A stretch of DNA of 64,000 nt from an uncultured Aliivibrio sp. (GTDB lineage: Bacteria; Pseudomonadota; Gammaproteobacteria; Enterobacterales; Vibrionaceae): contig NZ_CAMLHO010000011.1 in NCBI RefSeq assembly GCF_946479765.1, positions 17,977 through 81,976 on the forward strand, in the 5' to 3' direction. Numbering within the stretch: position 1 is the stretch's first letter; the number at the start of each line of letters is the position of its first letter. The notes under the pieces are model-generated. The model ran no database searches. It was not told the DNA's origin and saw nothing but the letters and a program-made list of their open reading frames with translations. Both the position numbers and the translations under genes were made by a program. Shown piece after piece: positions 16,774-26,814 of the stretch.

Positions 16774-17988
16774 ATGTATGCATACGTTGCCCGACAACCG
16801 ATACTTAATCGGAAAAAACAGACGATAGGGTATGAGTTACTTTTTCGTGATGGTGAGACTAATGCGTTTCCTAATATGGAAGCGAATCAGGCCACGTGCC
16901 GATTATTAGTTGAAAACTTTATGTCGGCGGGCAGTAATCCTGCATTAGAATCTCCTCGTAGTTTTATAAACTTCCCCCAAGAGTCTTTGATTTCTCTTAT
17001 CCCTACGGCTTTTCCTAAGGGTAAAATTGTCGTTGAAGTATTAGAAAGCTGTATTCCTAATGATGAGCTTTTTAGTGCTATTAAGCACCTTCATCGAATG
17101 GGCTATATTATTGCTCTGGATGATTTTAGTTTGGATTCGGAGTGGGATCGTTTTTTACCTTATTCGCATATTATTAAATTAGATATTATGCAATTGGGAA
17201 TAGACACTGCGTGTGAGTACGTTAAAACGCATAAGCAGCAAGGTTGTAAACGCCATTATTTAGCCGAGCGTGTTGAGACCAACGAAGAATTTCAGCAAGT
17301 ATTTGAGGCGGGTTTTTATTTTTTCCAAGGTTACTTTTTTAGTAAGCCTGAGATAATTAAAAATCGCGTGGTAAAATCTGAAGAATTGCTAACGATGCAA
17401 CTGTACCAGGAAGTGTGTCGCGAAGAGGTCAATTTTACTCGCATAGAGCAACTGATCTCTCAAGATGTTTCTTTGTCATATCAACTTCTTAAGTTTGTAA
17501 ATACCGCTTCAGTTCGACTTGAACAGCCGATTTCGTCATTTAAACAAGCATTGGTGTATCTTGGTGAAGAACAGATAACAATATTTGTTACTTTAGTCGC
17601 GACAGCGCACGCTGCGATTAATAAACCTAAAGAGCTTTATAAGCAGTCTTTAATTAAAGGCCGCTTCTGTGAGTTAATGATCTGCCGTTGCCAAAATGGA
17701 ACCCCAGGGCAACAAGCTTTTATTGTCGGATTATTTTCACTACTTGATGCGTTATTGGACCAAAAGCTTGATGACGTGTTAGAACACTTATCATTAACAA
17801 AAGAAATCGAACAAGCCATTTTACTTAGGCTCGGCTTGTTAGGCTCGATGTTGGAATTGTATGAAAGCATTGATACCGGTAATTGGGATAAGATAGATCA
17901 AATTAGCAGATTACTTGGTTTTTCACCTAAAACAGTAGAGAAAACGTATCAAGATGCAGAGCGGTGGTATCAAACTATTTTTAGCTAA
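16774..17988 (+). CDS. EAL-HDOD domain signalling protein
   Basis: 404-residue cytoplasmic protein joining an EAL domain (residues about 1-200) to an HDOD domain (about 205-400). In the EAL half the signature triplet is ELL in IGYELLFRDG instead of EAL, yet other catalytic-type residues remain: Asn in SFINFP, Glu in VVEVLES, the DDF of ALDDFSL, Lys in IIKLDIM, and Glu in LAERVET. The same arrangement is seen in Vibrio CdgJ-like and Bacillus YuxH-like proteins, some of which degrade cyclic di-GMP while others only bind partners. The HDOD half lacks metal-dependent phosphohydrolase motifs. It is a single-gene unit and probably affects motility or biofilm formation, which is an inference. Confidence 0.85.
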   Translation: MYAYVARQPILNRKKQTIGYELLFRDGETNAFPNMEANQATCRLLVENFMSAGSNPALESPRSFINFPQESLISLIPTAFPKGKIVVEVLESCIPNDELFSAIKHLHRMGYIIALDDFSLDSEWDRFLPYSHIIKLDIMQLGIDTACEYVKTHKQQGCKRHYLAERVETNEEFQQVFEAGFYFFQGYFFSKPEIIKNRVVKSEELLTMQLYQEVCREEVNFTRIEQLISQDVSLSYQLLKFVNTASVRLEQPISSFKQALVYLGEEQITIFVTLVATAHAAINKPKELYKQSLIKGRFCELMICRCQNGTPGQQAFIVGLFSLLDALLDQKLDDVLEHLSLTKEIEQAILLRLGLLGSMLELYESIDTGNWDKIDQISRLLGFSPKTVEKTYQDAERWYQTIFS

Positions 17989-18017
17989 GTCGCGATATTA
18001 ATTTTAGTCGTTATCTG

Positions 18018-18070
18018 AAAAAGCCCCATCAATATTATGTTGTCAGAGACAGAATTGATGGGGCTTTTTT
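18018..18070. terminator. Bidirectional intrinsic terminator
   Basis: Stem AAAAAGCCCCATCAAT / ATTGATGGGGCTTTTT separated by about 20 bases, between the converging EAL-HDOD and AsmA-like genes. Confidence 0.85.
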
Positions 18071-18092
18071 ATTTTATCAAGGCCGTTTTTTA

Positions 18093-20030
18093 CTACTGAC
18101 AATAATTAATGATGGTCACTTCTTCTGAAAATAGTTTTTGCACTAATTGGTGGCACTCTTGAGTTATCGAGGTGATCGTTTTTGCGTCTCCAGGATTTAC
18201 TAAGTCGTAATCACCTTCAACGTTGTAGTTAAAACCTTTCCCTGTCATCGTTATTGGCTGAATGGAAATACGTCCACGATTCGCGGTAATAGTAATAGGG
18301 TCGATATGTATTGGATATTGGGCCGCAGGGATTTTTTCTTGATCCTCATCTGGGATTAATCCCAGTTTATATTGCCATAACTCTTGAGCTGTCTTTGTGG
18401 TTATCATGTCTCTAGTATTGATGTTCAATTCGCCATTAAAGCTGTAATTAAAACTGTCTCTATTAGCGGCAAGGCCATTTGCATTAAGGGTGAATTCAGC
18501 TACACCATCGAGAGGTATGGTATTTGGGAAGAAGGTTGTCAGATAACTGATAGGCAATCCGTCTCCATAGGCTTCTAATTGCCAAGGCTGGCTGTCTTGA
18601 GTTAAATGAATGTTACCATTTAATCCGACAAGTCCTTCAGCCAAGGGAAATAGTGCGCGATCTATTGTCCATAATCCGTTTTCAGCGTTCATTTCTATCA
18701 ATAGTTGCTGACTTAATAGGTAATTAAAACTGGCACTAGAGGCACTAAGAGATAACTTCCCATCCCACAGACCCCATTGATAATAACGCAATAAGTCGAG
18801 GTCATGACCTTCTGAATTTATTCCTGAAACTTGATAAGGGTGTTCATTATCCAGCTGAATCAGTTGGATGTTATTAACGTCAAGTTCCGCTATTTTAACT
18901 TGCTGAAGTTGCTTGATGTATTTTTGGATTGCAGCAACTTCTGTCTCATTAAGTAACCATTTTATTTGGCTTAACGTTAGTGATGTTAGATTAATCGCTG
19001 TCGGTGAAATTTTACCTGCAAGTTGAATATTGCCATCAAAAATATCAAAAGAAAGCGTTGAAATATTGGCCTCTTTACCATTCAATATTAGGTTAAATAT
19101 AGGCATTTCAATAACGTGTTCATTCCAGACTAAGCTATCGGCATTGAAAGAAATATTAGCGTTACTTTGTTGCCATAAATGATAAGGCAGCAGTACGTTT
19201 TCAGCAGATAGACTTAAATTGTTTACTGAGAATTGAGGAAGTTCAACATTGATATCTAATAGATCAATTCGTTCAAATTGATAAGTAAAATGTTGTTGAG
19301 ATAACCACGCTAATGGTTTGCCAATGATGTCGGCATTATCAGATTCTAAATTAAATTTACGCAAGGTAAATTGAGGGATAACCCATAACTTATTTTCTTT
19401 TAGTTCAGCTTGAGCGGTGATGGTGCTATCTCTCCATGTGAGAGAAATACCATGTAGTGCAGTGTAATCTTCACTGTAATAACCATCAATTAATACATCA
19501 TCAAGCGCTTCGCCTTGCCAATATAATTGTTGAGTTGAGAACTGGAAATCACCTTCAAATGGTAATGTTTTTTCTTTCTCAATTGACCAATTAGTTAGCT
19601 GAGCCTGTGCGTCACGAATCACCAAATCGTCATTGGCAAAATCTAAATTAGAAATACTCAGTTGAGCGATTGAAATCCAATCGGCACGTTGTGTGTTTGG
19701 TAATCCATTTTGTAGGCTTAGGCCATCAATTTTGATGCTATCAAACGCCAACTTACCTTGTTGTATAGGGTGCTGAGAAAGCCAAAAATCAACGCGCTGT
19801 ATTATTAATTCATTGTCAGTGTGAATGGTGATCTCTGAAATTGTGAGGTGCAGAGGATCTTGAATGGAGTAGTTTAGCTCCCCAAAAGATATTTTTTGGT
19901 CTGATAATTTTTCAACAAGTGGATTTAATAGTGGTTGAGCATAAGGTGTATGCAAAAGGGATAAAAATGTGACCACAGAGAGTAGACAGAAAGTGATAAG
20001 CCAGCCTAGGCTTTTCAGCGTGGTGTACAT
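18093..20030 (-). CDS. AsmA-like inner-membrane-anchored protein
   Basis: 645 residues from the ATG at 20030, which follows GGAG with 8-base spacing; an upstream extension to 20090 lacks a ribosome site. One N-terminal membrane helix (SLGWLITFCLLSVVTFLS) is followed by a long periplasmic region of repeated beta-strands with patterns such as ISEITIHTDNEL and FDSIKIDGLSLQNG, typical of the AsmA/TamB/YdbH group implicated in lipid transport across the periplasm. The C-terminus contains a late-repeat segment PITMTGKGFNYNVEG and ends in YCQ. Exact subfamily is uncertain. It is upstream of no other gene and shares a terminator with the EAL-HDOD gene. Confidence 0.75.
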   Translation of the reverse strand: MYTTLKSLGWLITFCLLSVVTFLSLLHTPYAQPLLNPLVEKLSDQKISFGELNYSIQDPLHLTISEITIHTDNELIIQRVDFWLSQHPIQQGKLAFDSIKIDGLSLQNGLPNTQRADWISIAQLSISNLDFANDDLVIRDAQAQLTNWSIEKEKTLPFEGDFQFSTQQLYWQGEALDDVLIDGYYSEDYTALHGISLTWRDSTITAQAELKENKLWVIPQFTLRKFNLESDNADIIGKPLAWLSQQHFTYQFERIDLLDINVELPQFSVNNLSLSAENVLLPYHLWQQSNANISFNADSLVWNEHVIEMPIFNLILNGKEANISTLSFDIFDGNIQLAGKISPTAINLTSLTLSQIKWLLNETEVAAIQKYIKQLQQVKIAELDVNNIQLIQLDNEHPYQVSGINSEGHDLDLLRYYQWGLWDGKLSLSASSASFNYLLSQQLLIEMNAENGLWTIDRALFPLAEGLVGLNGNIHLTQDSQPWQLEAYGDGLPISYLTTFFPNTIPLDGVAEFTLNANGLAANRDSFNYSFNGELNINTRDMITTKTAQELWQYKLGLIPDEDQEKIPAAQYPIHIDPITITANRGRISIQPITMTGKGFNYNVEGDYDLVNPGDAKTITSITQECHQLVQKLFSEEVTIINYCQ

Positions 20031-20163
20031 TGTTAACTCCAAAAAATAAATAGGAATAGAAAGAGTGGAGTAAAAGTGAGATGCAATCAAGCTATTGTGG
20101 TGGTTTACTCAGTAATAATCACTGTTTCTTTCTGACTTTCATTGAAAATATGGAGGGGTAATG

Positions 20164-20192
20164 AAAAAGCCCTACTGAAAAGTAAGGCTTAA
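20164..20192 (-). terminator. Intrinsic terminator for pckA
   Basis: On the minus strand AGCCTTACT / AGTAGGGCT stem with a TTTTC loop, then a T-run. It lies 24 bases past the pckA stop. Confidence 0.7.
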
Positions 20193-20215
20193 ATCTATCG
20201 ATGGATTAACTTGGG

Positions 20216-21841
20216 CTAGTTAAGTTGAGGGCCTGCTTTTACTAAGGCCTTACCTTCATCGTTATCTGTGTATTGAGCAAAGTTTTTGATAAAACGCTGT
20301 GCAAGATCTTCGGCTTTGCTGTCCCATTGTAGGGGGTCAGTGTAAGTATCACGCGGATCTAAGATTGAGGTATCAACACCCGGTAGTGATGTTGGAACTT
20401 CAAGGTTAAATACTGGGATGTTTTTGGTTTCAGCATGGTCAATTGACCCATCTAAAATTGCATCAATGATTGCGCGAGTATCTTGGATTGAGATACGTTT
20501 ACCTGTGCCATTCCAGCCAGTATTGATGATGTAAGCTTCTGCGCCTGCTGCTTCCATACGTTTAACTAATACTTCAGCGTATTGTGTTGGGTGCAGAGTT
20601 AGGAATGCTGCACCAAAAGCCGCAGAGAAGGTTGGTGTTGGTTCAGTAATCCCTCGTTCAGTACCAGCAAGTTTTGCAGTAAATCCTGAGAGGAAGTGAT
20701 ATTTCGTTTGTTCTGGCGTTAGTTTTGCTACAGGAGGTAGAACACCAAATGCATCTGCTGTTAAGAAAATAACTTTATTCGCATGGCCTGCTTTTGATAC
20801 TGGCTTAACGATATTATCAATGTGATAAATAGGGTAAGAAACACGAGTGTTTTCTGTTTTTGAACTGTCATCAAAATCAATCGTGCCATCGTTACGAACG
20901 GTTACGTTCTCTAACAGCGCATCACGACGAATTGCGTTATAAATATCAGGTTCAGCTTCTTTTGATAGGCGAATTGTTTTAGCGTAACAGCCTCCTTCAA
21001 AGTTAAAGATGCCATCATCATCCCAGCCATGCTCATCATCACCAATTAGTTGGCGTTTTGGATCGGTTGATAGTGTGGTTTTACCTGTACCAGATAAACC
21101 AAAGAATACCGCTACATCCCCTTCTTTACCCACGTTTGCAGAGCAGTGCATTGAAGCAATGCCTTTGAGTGGAAGAAGGTAGTTCATCATTGCGAACATG
21201 CCTTTTTTCATTTCACCGCCGTACCAAGTACCACCGATGATTTGTACGCGCTCTGTTAAGTTGAACGCAACAAAGTTTTCTGAATTTAATCCATGCTCTA
21301 CGTAATTCGGATTAGTGACTTTAGCACCGTTCATCACGACAAAATCAGGTTCAAAAGTAGCAAGTTCTTCTTCTGTTGGTCGAATGAACATGTTTTTTAC
21401 AAAGTGAGCTTGCCATGCAACTTCAGTAATCACTCGAACACTCAAGCGAGTATCAGGGTTTGCACCACAATAACCATCAATGACAAACAGACGTTTACCT
21501 GATAGTTGTTCTGTTACTAAGGCTTTTAGATCATCCCAAACGGCTGGAGTGATGGCTTTATTGTCGTTTTTACCTTGATCAGACCACCAAAGTGTATTTT
21601 TAGTCGTGTCATCTTTAACAATGTATTTATCTTTTGGGGAGCGACCAGTAAAGATCCCTGTATCTACCGAAACCGAGCCAAGCTCTGTCATTACACCACG
21701 CTCATAGCCTTCTAGGTCTGGACGTGTTTCTTCTTCAAACAGTTGTTCATAACTTGGATTACGCAGTACGTCAGTAACACCAGTTAGACCATGTTTAGTC
21801 AGATCAAGCTGCGTCGCTTTTTTGTGTTCCATAACAGTCAT
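20216..21841 (-). CDS. pckA: Phosphoenolpyruvate carboxykinase (ATP)
   Basis: Gluconeogenic enzyme that makes phosphoenolpyruvate, CO2 and ADP from oxaloacetate and ATP. 541 residues, as for the E. coli ATP-type enzyme. Present are the P-loop [11 protein letters not shown], the metal-binding [17 protein letters not shown] segment, the substrate loop GRSPKDKY, and the C-terminal [12 protein letters not shown]. The start ATG follows AAGGAG with 5-base spacing. Transcribed alone from a 347-base upstream gap. Catabolite control is likely by analogy with other enteric bacteria, but I did not find a convincing CRP site. Confidence 0.97.
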   Translation of the reverse strand: MTVMEHKKATQLDLTKHGLTGVTDVLRNPSYEQLFEEETRPDLEGYERGVMTELGSVSVDTGIFTGRSPKDKYIVKDDTTKNTLWWSDQGKNDNKAITPAVWDDLKALVTEQLSGKRLFVIDGYCGANPDTRLSVRVITEVAWQAHFVKNMFIRPTEEELATFEPDFVVMNGAKVTNPNYVEHGLNSENFVAFNLTERVQIIGGTWYGGEMKKGMFAMMNYLLPLKGIASMHCSANVGKEGDVAVFFGLSGTGKTTLSTDPKRQLIGDDEHGWDDDGIFNFEGGCYAKTIRLSKEAEPDIYNAIRRDALLENVTVRNDGTIDFDDSSKTENTRVSYPIYHIDNIVKPVSKAGHANKVIFLTADAFGVLPPVAKLTPEQTKYHFLSGFTAKLAGTERGITEPTPTFSAAFGAAFLTLHPTQYAEVLVKRMEAAGAEAYIINTGWNGTGKRISIQDTRAIIDAILDGSIDHAETKNIPVFNLEVPTSLPGVDTSILDPRDTYTDPLQWDSKAEDLAQRFIKNFAQYTDNDEGKALVKAGPQLN

Positions 21842-22188
21842 AGGAGCTCCTTAAAGGAATTTTGTAGGGATTTTAATATTTTTAATATTTTTTAATTATT
21901 TATGTTCTGCTAAACATGCTAACAATGGGGTAAATTGAAAACAGCGAGATGAATCATAAAATAACCATAAAGTAGTAATGGTTGTTTAATCATCATCACA
22001 AAATAGCAATAGCCCTATTCTACTCTTAAAGAAATCGTTTGCGCTAGATGTAATTGATTATTATTTAAACAAAATTAAGTGTGGATAAGTGGAATAAAAA
22101 ACGTGGTTTATATCAAATTTAGTTATAAAAAAAACCAACCTAATGGCTGGCTTTTGCAGTAAATAATTAACTTATTCTATGCGGCAAA
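21842..22188. other. Intergenic region between pckA and hslO
   Basis: About 347 AT-rich bases holding the pckA promoter region and, at the right end, the hslO terminator. A perfect DnaA-type 9-mer TGTGGATAA occurs at 22080-22088; a single copy could easily be chance. No open reading frame or RNA gene is recognisable. Confidence 0.5.
22126..22152 (-). terminator. Intrinsic terminator for hslO
   Basis: On the minus strand AGCCAGCC / GGTTGGTT hairpin with an ATTA loop, followed by eight T. Confidence 0.75.
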
Positions 22189-23064
22189 TTAATGAACGGT
22201 GTCATTACCTGTTGTTGCTTCTTCAAAAATATGAGCAACATCGATACTGTCAAAGTCGTAGCTGGTACCACAGTAGTCACAATGAAGAGAGACCTTACCT
22301 TCGGTTTTGACGATGTCATCAACCTCAGCTCTTTCAATGGTCACAATTGCACCGGCACTGCGTTCACGAGAACAGCCACAGAAGAACTCAACATGTTGAG
22401 GTTCAAACAACTGTACTTTATCTTGGTTGTATAAACGGTACAGTACGTCTTCGCCTTCTAGGCCAAACAGTTCTTCGTTTTTAATGGTATCTGTCAGTTG
22501 TTCTAAGTGCTCGAAGTCATCAGCAGAACCAGTACCGTCTGGCATAACTTGTAGCAACATACCTGCTGCATGAGGTTTGCCTTCAAATTCACCTAGGCGT
22601 AACCATAAGCGAGTTTTCAATTGTTCTGAACGCTCGAAATAACCTTCAAAACATGCCGCTAAATCTTTACCGTCAAGTGCAACAACACCTTGGTAACGCT
22701 CACCATCTTTTGGTGCGATAGTAATAACTAGGTAACCTTTACCCATTAACTGGTGCAGTGTGGCATCATCAGAAATTTCGCCATCAAAGCGAGCGACACC
22801 ACGAACTTTTTGATCGTTATCGCCATTAATTACCACAAGAGAAACAGGACCGTCACCTTGAAGTTGAAGGGTAATCGAGCCTTCAAATTTTAATGTTGCA
22901 GTTAATAGTGTGGTTGCAACTAATAGCTCACCCAAAAGATTTTGTACTGCTTTTGGGTATTCCTTGCTAGAAATAATTTGTTGGTAAGCATCATCTAATT
23001 GAACCAATTCACCACGAACAGATAAATCTTCAAATAGGTAGCGATGCAATGTGTTATTTGCCAT
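22189..23064 (-). CDS. hslO: Redox-regulated chaperone Hsp33
   Basis: Holdase chaperone activated by oxidation and heat. 291 residues. The C-terminal zinc-binding redox switch has the cysteine pairs [11 protein letters not shown] and [12 protein letters not shown] (CxC and CxxC), which release zinc and form disulfides on activation. The N-terminal segment [15 protein letters not shown] is the Hsp33 signature. It lies downstream of hslR on the same strand with a 94-base gap, so the two heat-shock genes probably form one unit, as in E. coli. Confidence 0.97.
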   Translation of the reverse strand: MANNTLHRYLFEDLSVRGELVQLDDAYQQIISSKEYPKAVQNLLGELLVATTLLTATLKFEGSITLQLQGDGPVSLVVINGDNDQKVRGVARFDGEISDDATLHQLMGKGYLVITIAPKDGERYQGVVALDGKDLAACFEGYFERSEQLKTRLWLRLGEFEGKPHAAGMLLQVMPDGTGSADDFEHLEQLTDTIKNEELFGLEGEDVLYRLYNQDKVQLFEPQHVEFFCGCSRERSAGAIVTIERAEVDDIVKTEGKVSLHCDYCGTSYDFDSIDVAHIFEEATTGNDTVH

Positions 23065-23158
23065 GAATACTCCAGCAATTGTATTAGAGGGGTTGTCGTT
23101 GTTTATAGTATAGCGAAGACAACCAATATAAATAAGGGATGAAACAGAAAGAGCGAGC

Positions 23159-23560
23159 TTACTGCTGCTTAAATCTCATAATATCACGTCGTTGTTTCTT
23201 ATCTGGACGTTTATCTGGATGTGGGCTGCCTAGTGAATTGAGTTTGCGTAATTTTGCATTTTCTTCACGCTGTTTAATGCTGCTTTGTGTTTCTTTGTAA
23301 AGTGTTTGTGCAACTGGGGCACCACGGCGTTGATCAGACATAATCTCGATGATCACAATGATTTCTTCATTGTTGCCTTGACGAAGTTTTATTTCGGCTC
23401 CGACTTCAATCAATTTACTCGGTTTAGAACGTTGACCATTGTATTGAACTTTACCGCCATCAACCATATTGCGAGCAATGGAGCGGGTCTTATAAAAACG
23501 AGCTGCCCAGAGCCATTTATCGAGTCTTATTCCGTCGCTAGTATTGGATTTGGTACTCAT
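23159..23560 (-). CDS. hslR: Ribosome-associated heat shock protein Hsp15
   Basis: S4-domain RNA-binding protein that recycles 50S subunits carrying a nascent chain. The start at 23560 gives 133 residues and follows AGGT; a GTG three codons upstream is less likely. The S4 domain covers about residues 10-70 ([19 protein letters not shown], with [16 protein letters not shown]), followed by a basic lysine/arginine-rich C-terminus that includes [15 protein letters not shown]. It heads the hslR-hslO unit, and a candidate sigma-32 promoter lies just upstream. Confidence 0.95.
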   Translation of the reverse strand: MSTKSNTSDGIRLDKWLWAARFYKTRSIARNMVDGGKVQYNGQRSKPSKLIEVGAEIKLRQGNNEEIIVIIEIMSDQRRGAPVAQTLYKETQSSIKQREENAKLRKLNSLGSPHPDKRPDKKQRRDIMRFKQQ

Positions 23561-23592
23561 TGTGTACACCTATTGTCCTATCTCTGTTTATT

Positions 23593-23619
23593 TAATGGTG
23601 TCTGGAATTTTTTTTTCAA
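23593..23619 (-). promoter_or_regulatory. Candidate sigma-32 (heat-shock) promoter of hslR
   Basis: Read on the minus strand there is TTGAAA (23614-23619), a 13-base spacer and CACCATTA (23593-23600), close to the sigma-32 consensus CTTGAAA and CCCCATNT. It lies 33 bases before the hslR start. The match in the -10 is incomplete. Confidence 0.4.
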
Positions 23620-23842
23620 TCTTTTGGGGGGAATTAATCAAAATTCATATTCAACGAGAGTCATTAATGATAAATAGTGCTCTAATATAAATTTTTTTCA
23701 AATTACGTGATATGGCTACGAGTAATTTAATAAAGTTGCGCTATTTGCAGTAATAATACTGCGCTAACTTATAATAAATAGAGACATCAATTATCCTGTA
23801 AGTATTAAATACTTTAAGGAAAAAGAGGAAGATTAGGACTTA

Positions 23843-24751
23843 ATGATAGCTAATATGAAAATCGATAAAATCCCTCAATATTGGTCAGTATATCAATCTA
23901 CTATATCGAAAGGCCTAACCGTCGCTTTAGTGGCTTGCTTTGCATGGCTCTGTGGTTCTCTTTTTTGGTCGATATTAGCGCCACAGACCTCGGTATCCCA
24001 ATGGTCACCAAAGGTTGTTGTTGTTAATTCATCAGCAAAGAAAAACAGTGATAATTCTTTATCTCCGTTATTAAACGGCCAAGTGTTCGGTCGTTTTAAT
24101 GCTAAAAAAACAGTAGAACAACCAAAAGTTGTTGAAGTAAAAGAGGCACCTAAAACAAGATTGAATTTAACGTTGTCTGGTGTGGTGGCGAGTTCTAATC
24201 CTGCTTTAAGTTTGGCAGTTATTGGCAATCGAGGTAAGCAAAACACATACGGTATTGATGAAACCATTGATGATACAAGAGCAATGGTAAAGGCGATAAG
24301 TGCTGATCGTATTATTATTTCAAATAATGGTCGTGATGAAACCTTGATGCTTGAAGGGCTTGAGTACACCAAAGTATCGACTGAGAAAAATGCAACAGGC
24401 GGTTCAGGAACGGTCTTAGGGAATAATCGCCAAAATTCAAATCAAGATGAGTTAGATAAAATTCGAAAAGAAATGGCTGAAAACCCACAATCAGTATTGA
24501 AGTATATTCGCCTTTCTCAGGTGAGTAATGATGGGAAGGTTGAAGGCTACCGAGTTAATCCTGGTAAAGACAGGAAATTATTTGACTCAGTAGGTTTAAA
24601 ACCTGGTGATATTGCAACAAGTTTAAATGGGATCGATTTAACCGATCCAGCAGCAATGAGTGCATTGTGGAAGAATATGTCAGAAATGACAGAGCTTAAT
24701 TTAACCGTTCAACGTGACGGACAACTACATGACATCTTTATCGGTTTATAA
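23843..24751 (+). CDS. gspC: Type II secretion protein GspC (EpsC)
   Basis: Inner-membrane protein that couples the platform to the GspD secretin. 302 residues: cytoplasmic N-terminus, one membrane helix (about residues 27-47, LTVALVACFAWLCGSLFWS), a homology region (about 65-165, with LTLSGVVASSNPALSLAVIG), and a C-terminal PDZ domain (about 210-300, with GLKPGDIATSLNGIDL). The start ATG at 23843 is weakly preceded by GAGGA; an ATG at 23855 is an alternative. It opens the twelve-gene gspC-N operon. The region 23620-23842 is AT-rich and must carry the operon promoter. Confidence 0.95.
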   Translation: MIANMKIDKIPQYWSVYQSTISKGLTVALVACFAWLCGSLFWSILAPQTSVSQWSPKVVVVNSSAKKNSDNSLSPLLNGQVFGRFNAKKTVEQPKVVEVKEAPKTRLNLTLSGVVASSNPALSLAVIGNRGKQNTYGIDETIDDTRAMVKAISADRIIISNNGRDETLMLEGLEYTKVSTEKNATGGSGTVLGNNRQNSNQDELDKIRKEMAENPQSVLKYIRLSQVSNDGKVEGYRVNPGKDRKLFDSVGLKPGDIATSLNGIDLTDPAAMSALWKNMSEMTELNLTVQRDGQLHDIFIGL

Positions 24752-24783
24752 CGGGTAGATGAGAAAATGAATAAGGGTATATT

Positions 24784-26814
24784 GTGAAAAAGTGGACAGG
24801 CAAAGGAGCCTTATTACTTGCGGGTAGCATGATGTGGACATCGGCTATCGCAAATGACTTTAGTGCCAGCTTTAAAGGAACGGATATTCAAGAGTTCATC
24901 AATATTGTTGGTCGAAATCTAGAAAAGACCATCATTGTTGATCCATCAGTTCGAGGTAAAGTTGATGTTCGTAGTTATGATCTTTTAAATGAAGAGCAAT
25001 ATTACCAATTTTTTCTTAGCGTTTTAGAAGTCTATGGGTATGCCGTTGTAGAAATGGACAATGGCATTCTTAAAGTGATTAAAGATAAAGATGCAAAAAC
25101 ATCTGCGATTCCTGTGCTTGGCGCGAAAGACAATGTAACGGGTGACGCTGTGATCACGCGTGTTATTGCGGTTCGTAACGTCTCTGTTCGTGAACTTTCT
25201 CCTTTATTACGTCAACTTAATGATAATGCGGGTGCGGGTAACGTGGTTCATTATGATCCTGCCAATATCATCATGATCACAGGTCGCGCAGCGGTTGTTA
25301 ATCGCTTGGCTGAAATTATTGAACGTGTTGACCAAGCGGGAGATAAAGGCGTTGAGGTGGTGGAACTGAAAAATGCTTCTGCCGCAGAAATGGTGCGTAT
25401 TGTTGATGCGTTAAATAAAACTACCGACGCTAAAAATACCCCTGCTTTTTTACAACCTAAATTAGTGGCTGATGAGCGTACTAACTCTATTTTGATTTCG
25501 GGTGATCCAAAAGTTCGTAATCATCTTAAAAAATTAATTAAACAGCTTGATGTTGAAATGGCAACGAAAGGTAATAACCAAGTTGTCTATTTACGTTACG
25601 CCAAAGCCGAAGAGTTAGTCGATGTATTAAAAGGGGTTTCTGATAACCTAACCGCAGGCAAGGGGGGATCTCAAGGCGGAAGTTCAAGTAACCGTAGTGA
25701 TGTGATGATCTCAGCTCACGTCGATACCAATGCGTTAGTAATCACTGCGCCGCCAGATGTTATGCGTGCAGTAAAAGACGTGATTGCTCAGCTAGACATT
25801 CGTCGTGCTCAAGTGCTGATAGAGGCGTTGATCGTTGAATTAGCAGAAGGCGATGGCGTAAACCTTGGTGTGCAATGGGGTAACCTAGAAACGGGTGCGA
25901 TGGTCCAATACAGCAATACGGGCGCATCCATTGGTGCCACCATGGTAGGTTTGGAAGAAGCGAAGGATCAACAGAAAGTAGAGTATAAATTAGATAGTAA
26001 TAATAATCCGGTGCCAGTCCAAACAACAACCGAAGGTGATTATACTGCACTTGCTTCGGCGTTAGGCGGCGTTCAAGGTGCTGCTGTTAGTATTATGATG
26101 GGCGATTGGGCGGCGTTGGTTACAGCGGTGTCTACTGATTCAAATTCAAACATTCTGTCGTCTCCAAGCATTACTGTAATGGATAACGGCGAAGCGTCAT
26201 TTATTGTGGGTGAAGAAGTGCCAGTACTAACTGGCTCAACTTCTGGCGCAAATAATGACAACCCATTTCAAACCGTTGATCGTAAAGAAGTGGGTATCAA
26301 ACTTAAAGTAGTACCACAAATTAACGAAGGTAACTCGGTTCGTTTAGATATCGAACAAGAAGTTTCTAACGTATTGGGTGCCAATGGTGCAGTTGATGTA
26401 CGCTTTGCTAAGCGTCAGTTAAATACATCAGTCATGGTTGAAGACGGAAAAATGCTGGTACTTGGTGGTCTAATTGATGAACGTGCAATGGAAAGTGAAT
26501 CGAAAGTCCCTTTCCTAGGTGATATTCCAATTTTAGGTTACTTATTCAAATCAACCAGTACTCAAGTTGAGAAGAAAAACCTAATGATATTCATCAAGCC
26601 AACCATTATTCGTGATGGCATGACGGCAGATGGTATTACTCAACGTAAATATAACTATATTCGTGCAGAGCAATTGTATAATGCAGAGAAAGGCTTGAAG
26701 TTAATGGATGATGCACATATTCCTGTACTTCCTAAGCTTGGAAAGGACATTCAACACCCTGCTGAGATCCAAGCTTTTTTTGAACAGTTTGATGATGAAG
26801 GTAAGGATAAGTAA
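24784..26814 (+). CDS. gspD: Type II secretion outer-membrane secretin GspD (EpsD)
   Basis: Forms the outer-membrane channel of the type II machinery. 676 residues starting at GTG 24784, which follows AAGGG at good spacing. A signal peptide ends near residue 23 (SAIA-ND). N0 domain follows ([20 protein letters not shown]), then three N-domains with the KH-like repeats ([58 protein letters not shown]), and the C-terminal secretin domain with [18 protein letters not shown] glycine/serine-rich stretch near residue 290 lies in the N3 domain. Stop overlaps the gspE start by one base. Confidence 0.97.
   Translation: MKKWTGKGALLLAGSMMWTSAIANDFSASFKGTDIQEFINIVGRNLEKTIIVDPSVRGKVDVRSYDLLNEEQYYQFFLSVLEVYGYAVVEMDNGILKVIKDKDAKTSAIPVLGAKDNVTGDAVITRVIAVRNVSVRELSPLLRQLNDNAGAGNVVHYDPANIIMITGRAAVVNRLAEIIERVDQAGDKGVEVVELKNASAAEMVRIVDALNKTTDAKNTPAFLQPKLVADERTNSILISGDPKVRNHLKKLIKQLDVEMATKGNNQVVYLRYAKAEELVDVLKGVSDNLTAGKGGSQGGSSSNRSDVMISAHVDTNALVITAPPDVMRAVKDVIAQLDIRRAQVLIEALIVELAEGDGVNLGVQWGNLETGAMVQYSNTGASIGATMVGLEEAKDQQKVEYKLDSNNNPVPVQTTTEGDYTALASALGGVQGAAVSIMMGDWAALVTAVSTDSNSNILSSPSITVMDNGEASFIVGEEVPVLTGSTSGANNDNPFQTVDRKEVGIKLKVVPQINEGNSVRLDIEQEVSNVLGANGAVDVRFAKRQLNTSVMVEDGKMLVLGGLIDERAMESESKVPFLGDIPILGYLFKSTSTQVEKKNLMIFIKPTIIRDGMTADGITQRKYNYIRAEQLYNAEKGLKLMDDAHIPVLPKLGKDIQHPAEIQAFFEQFDDEGKDK

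Noticed and set aside
22080..22088. Perfect DnaA box between pckA and hslO
   Set aside because: A single perfect 9-mer is expected by chance about twice in a window this size, and no other boxes are close.
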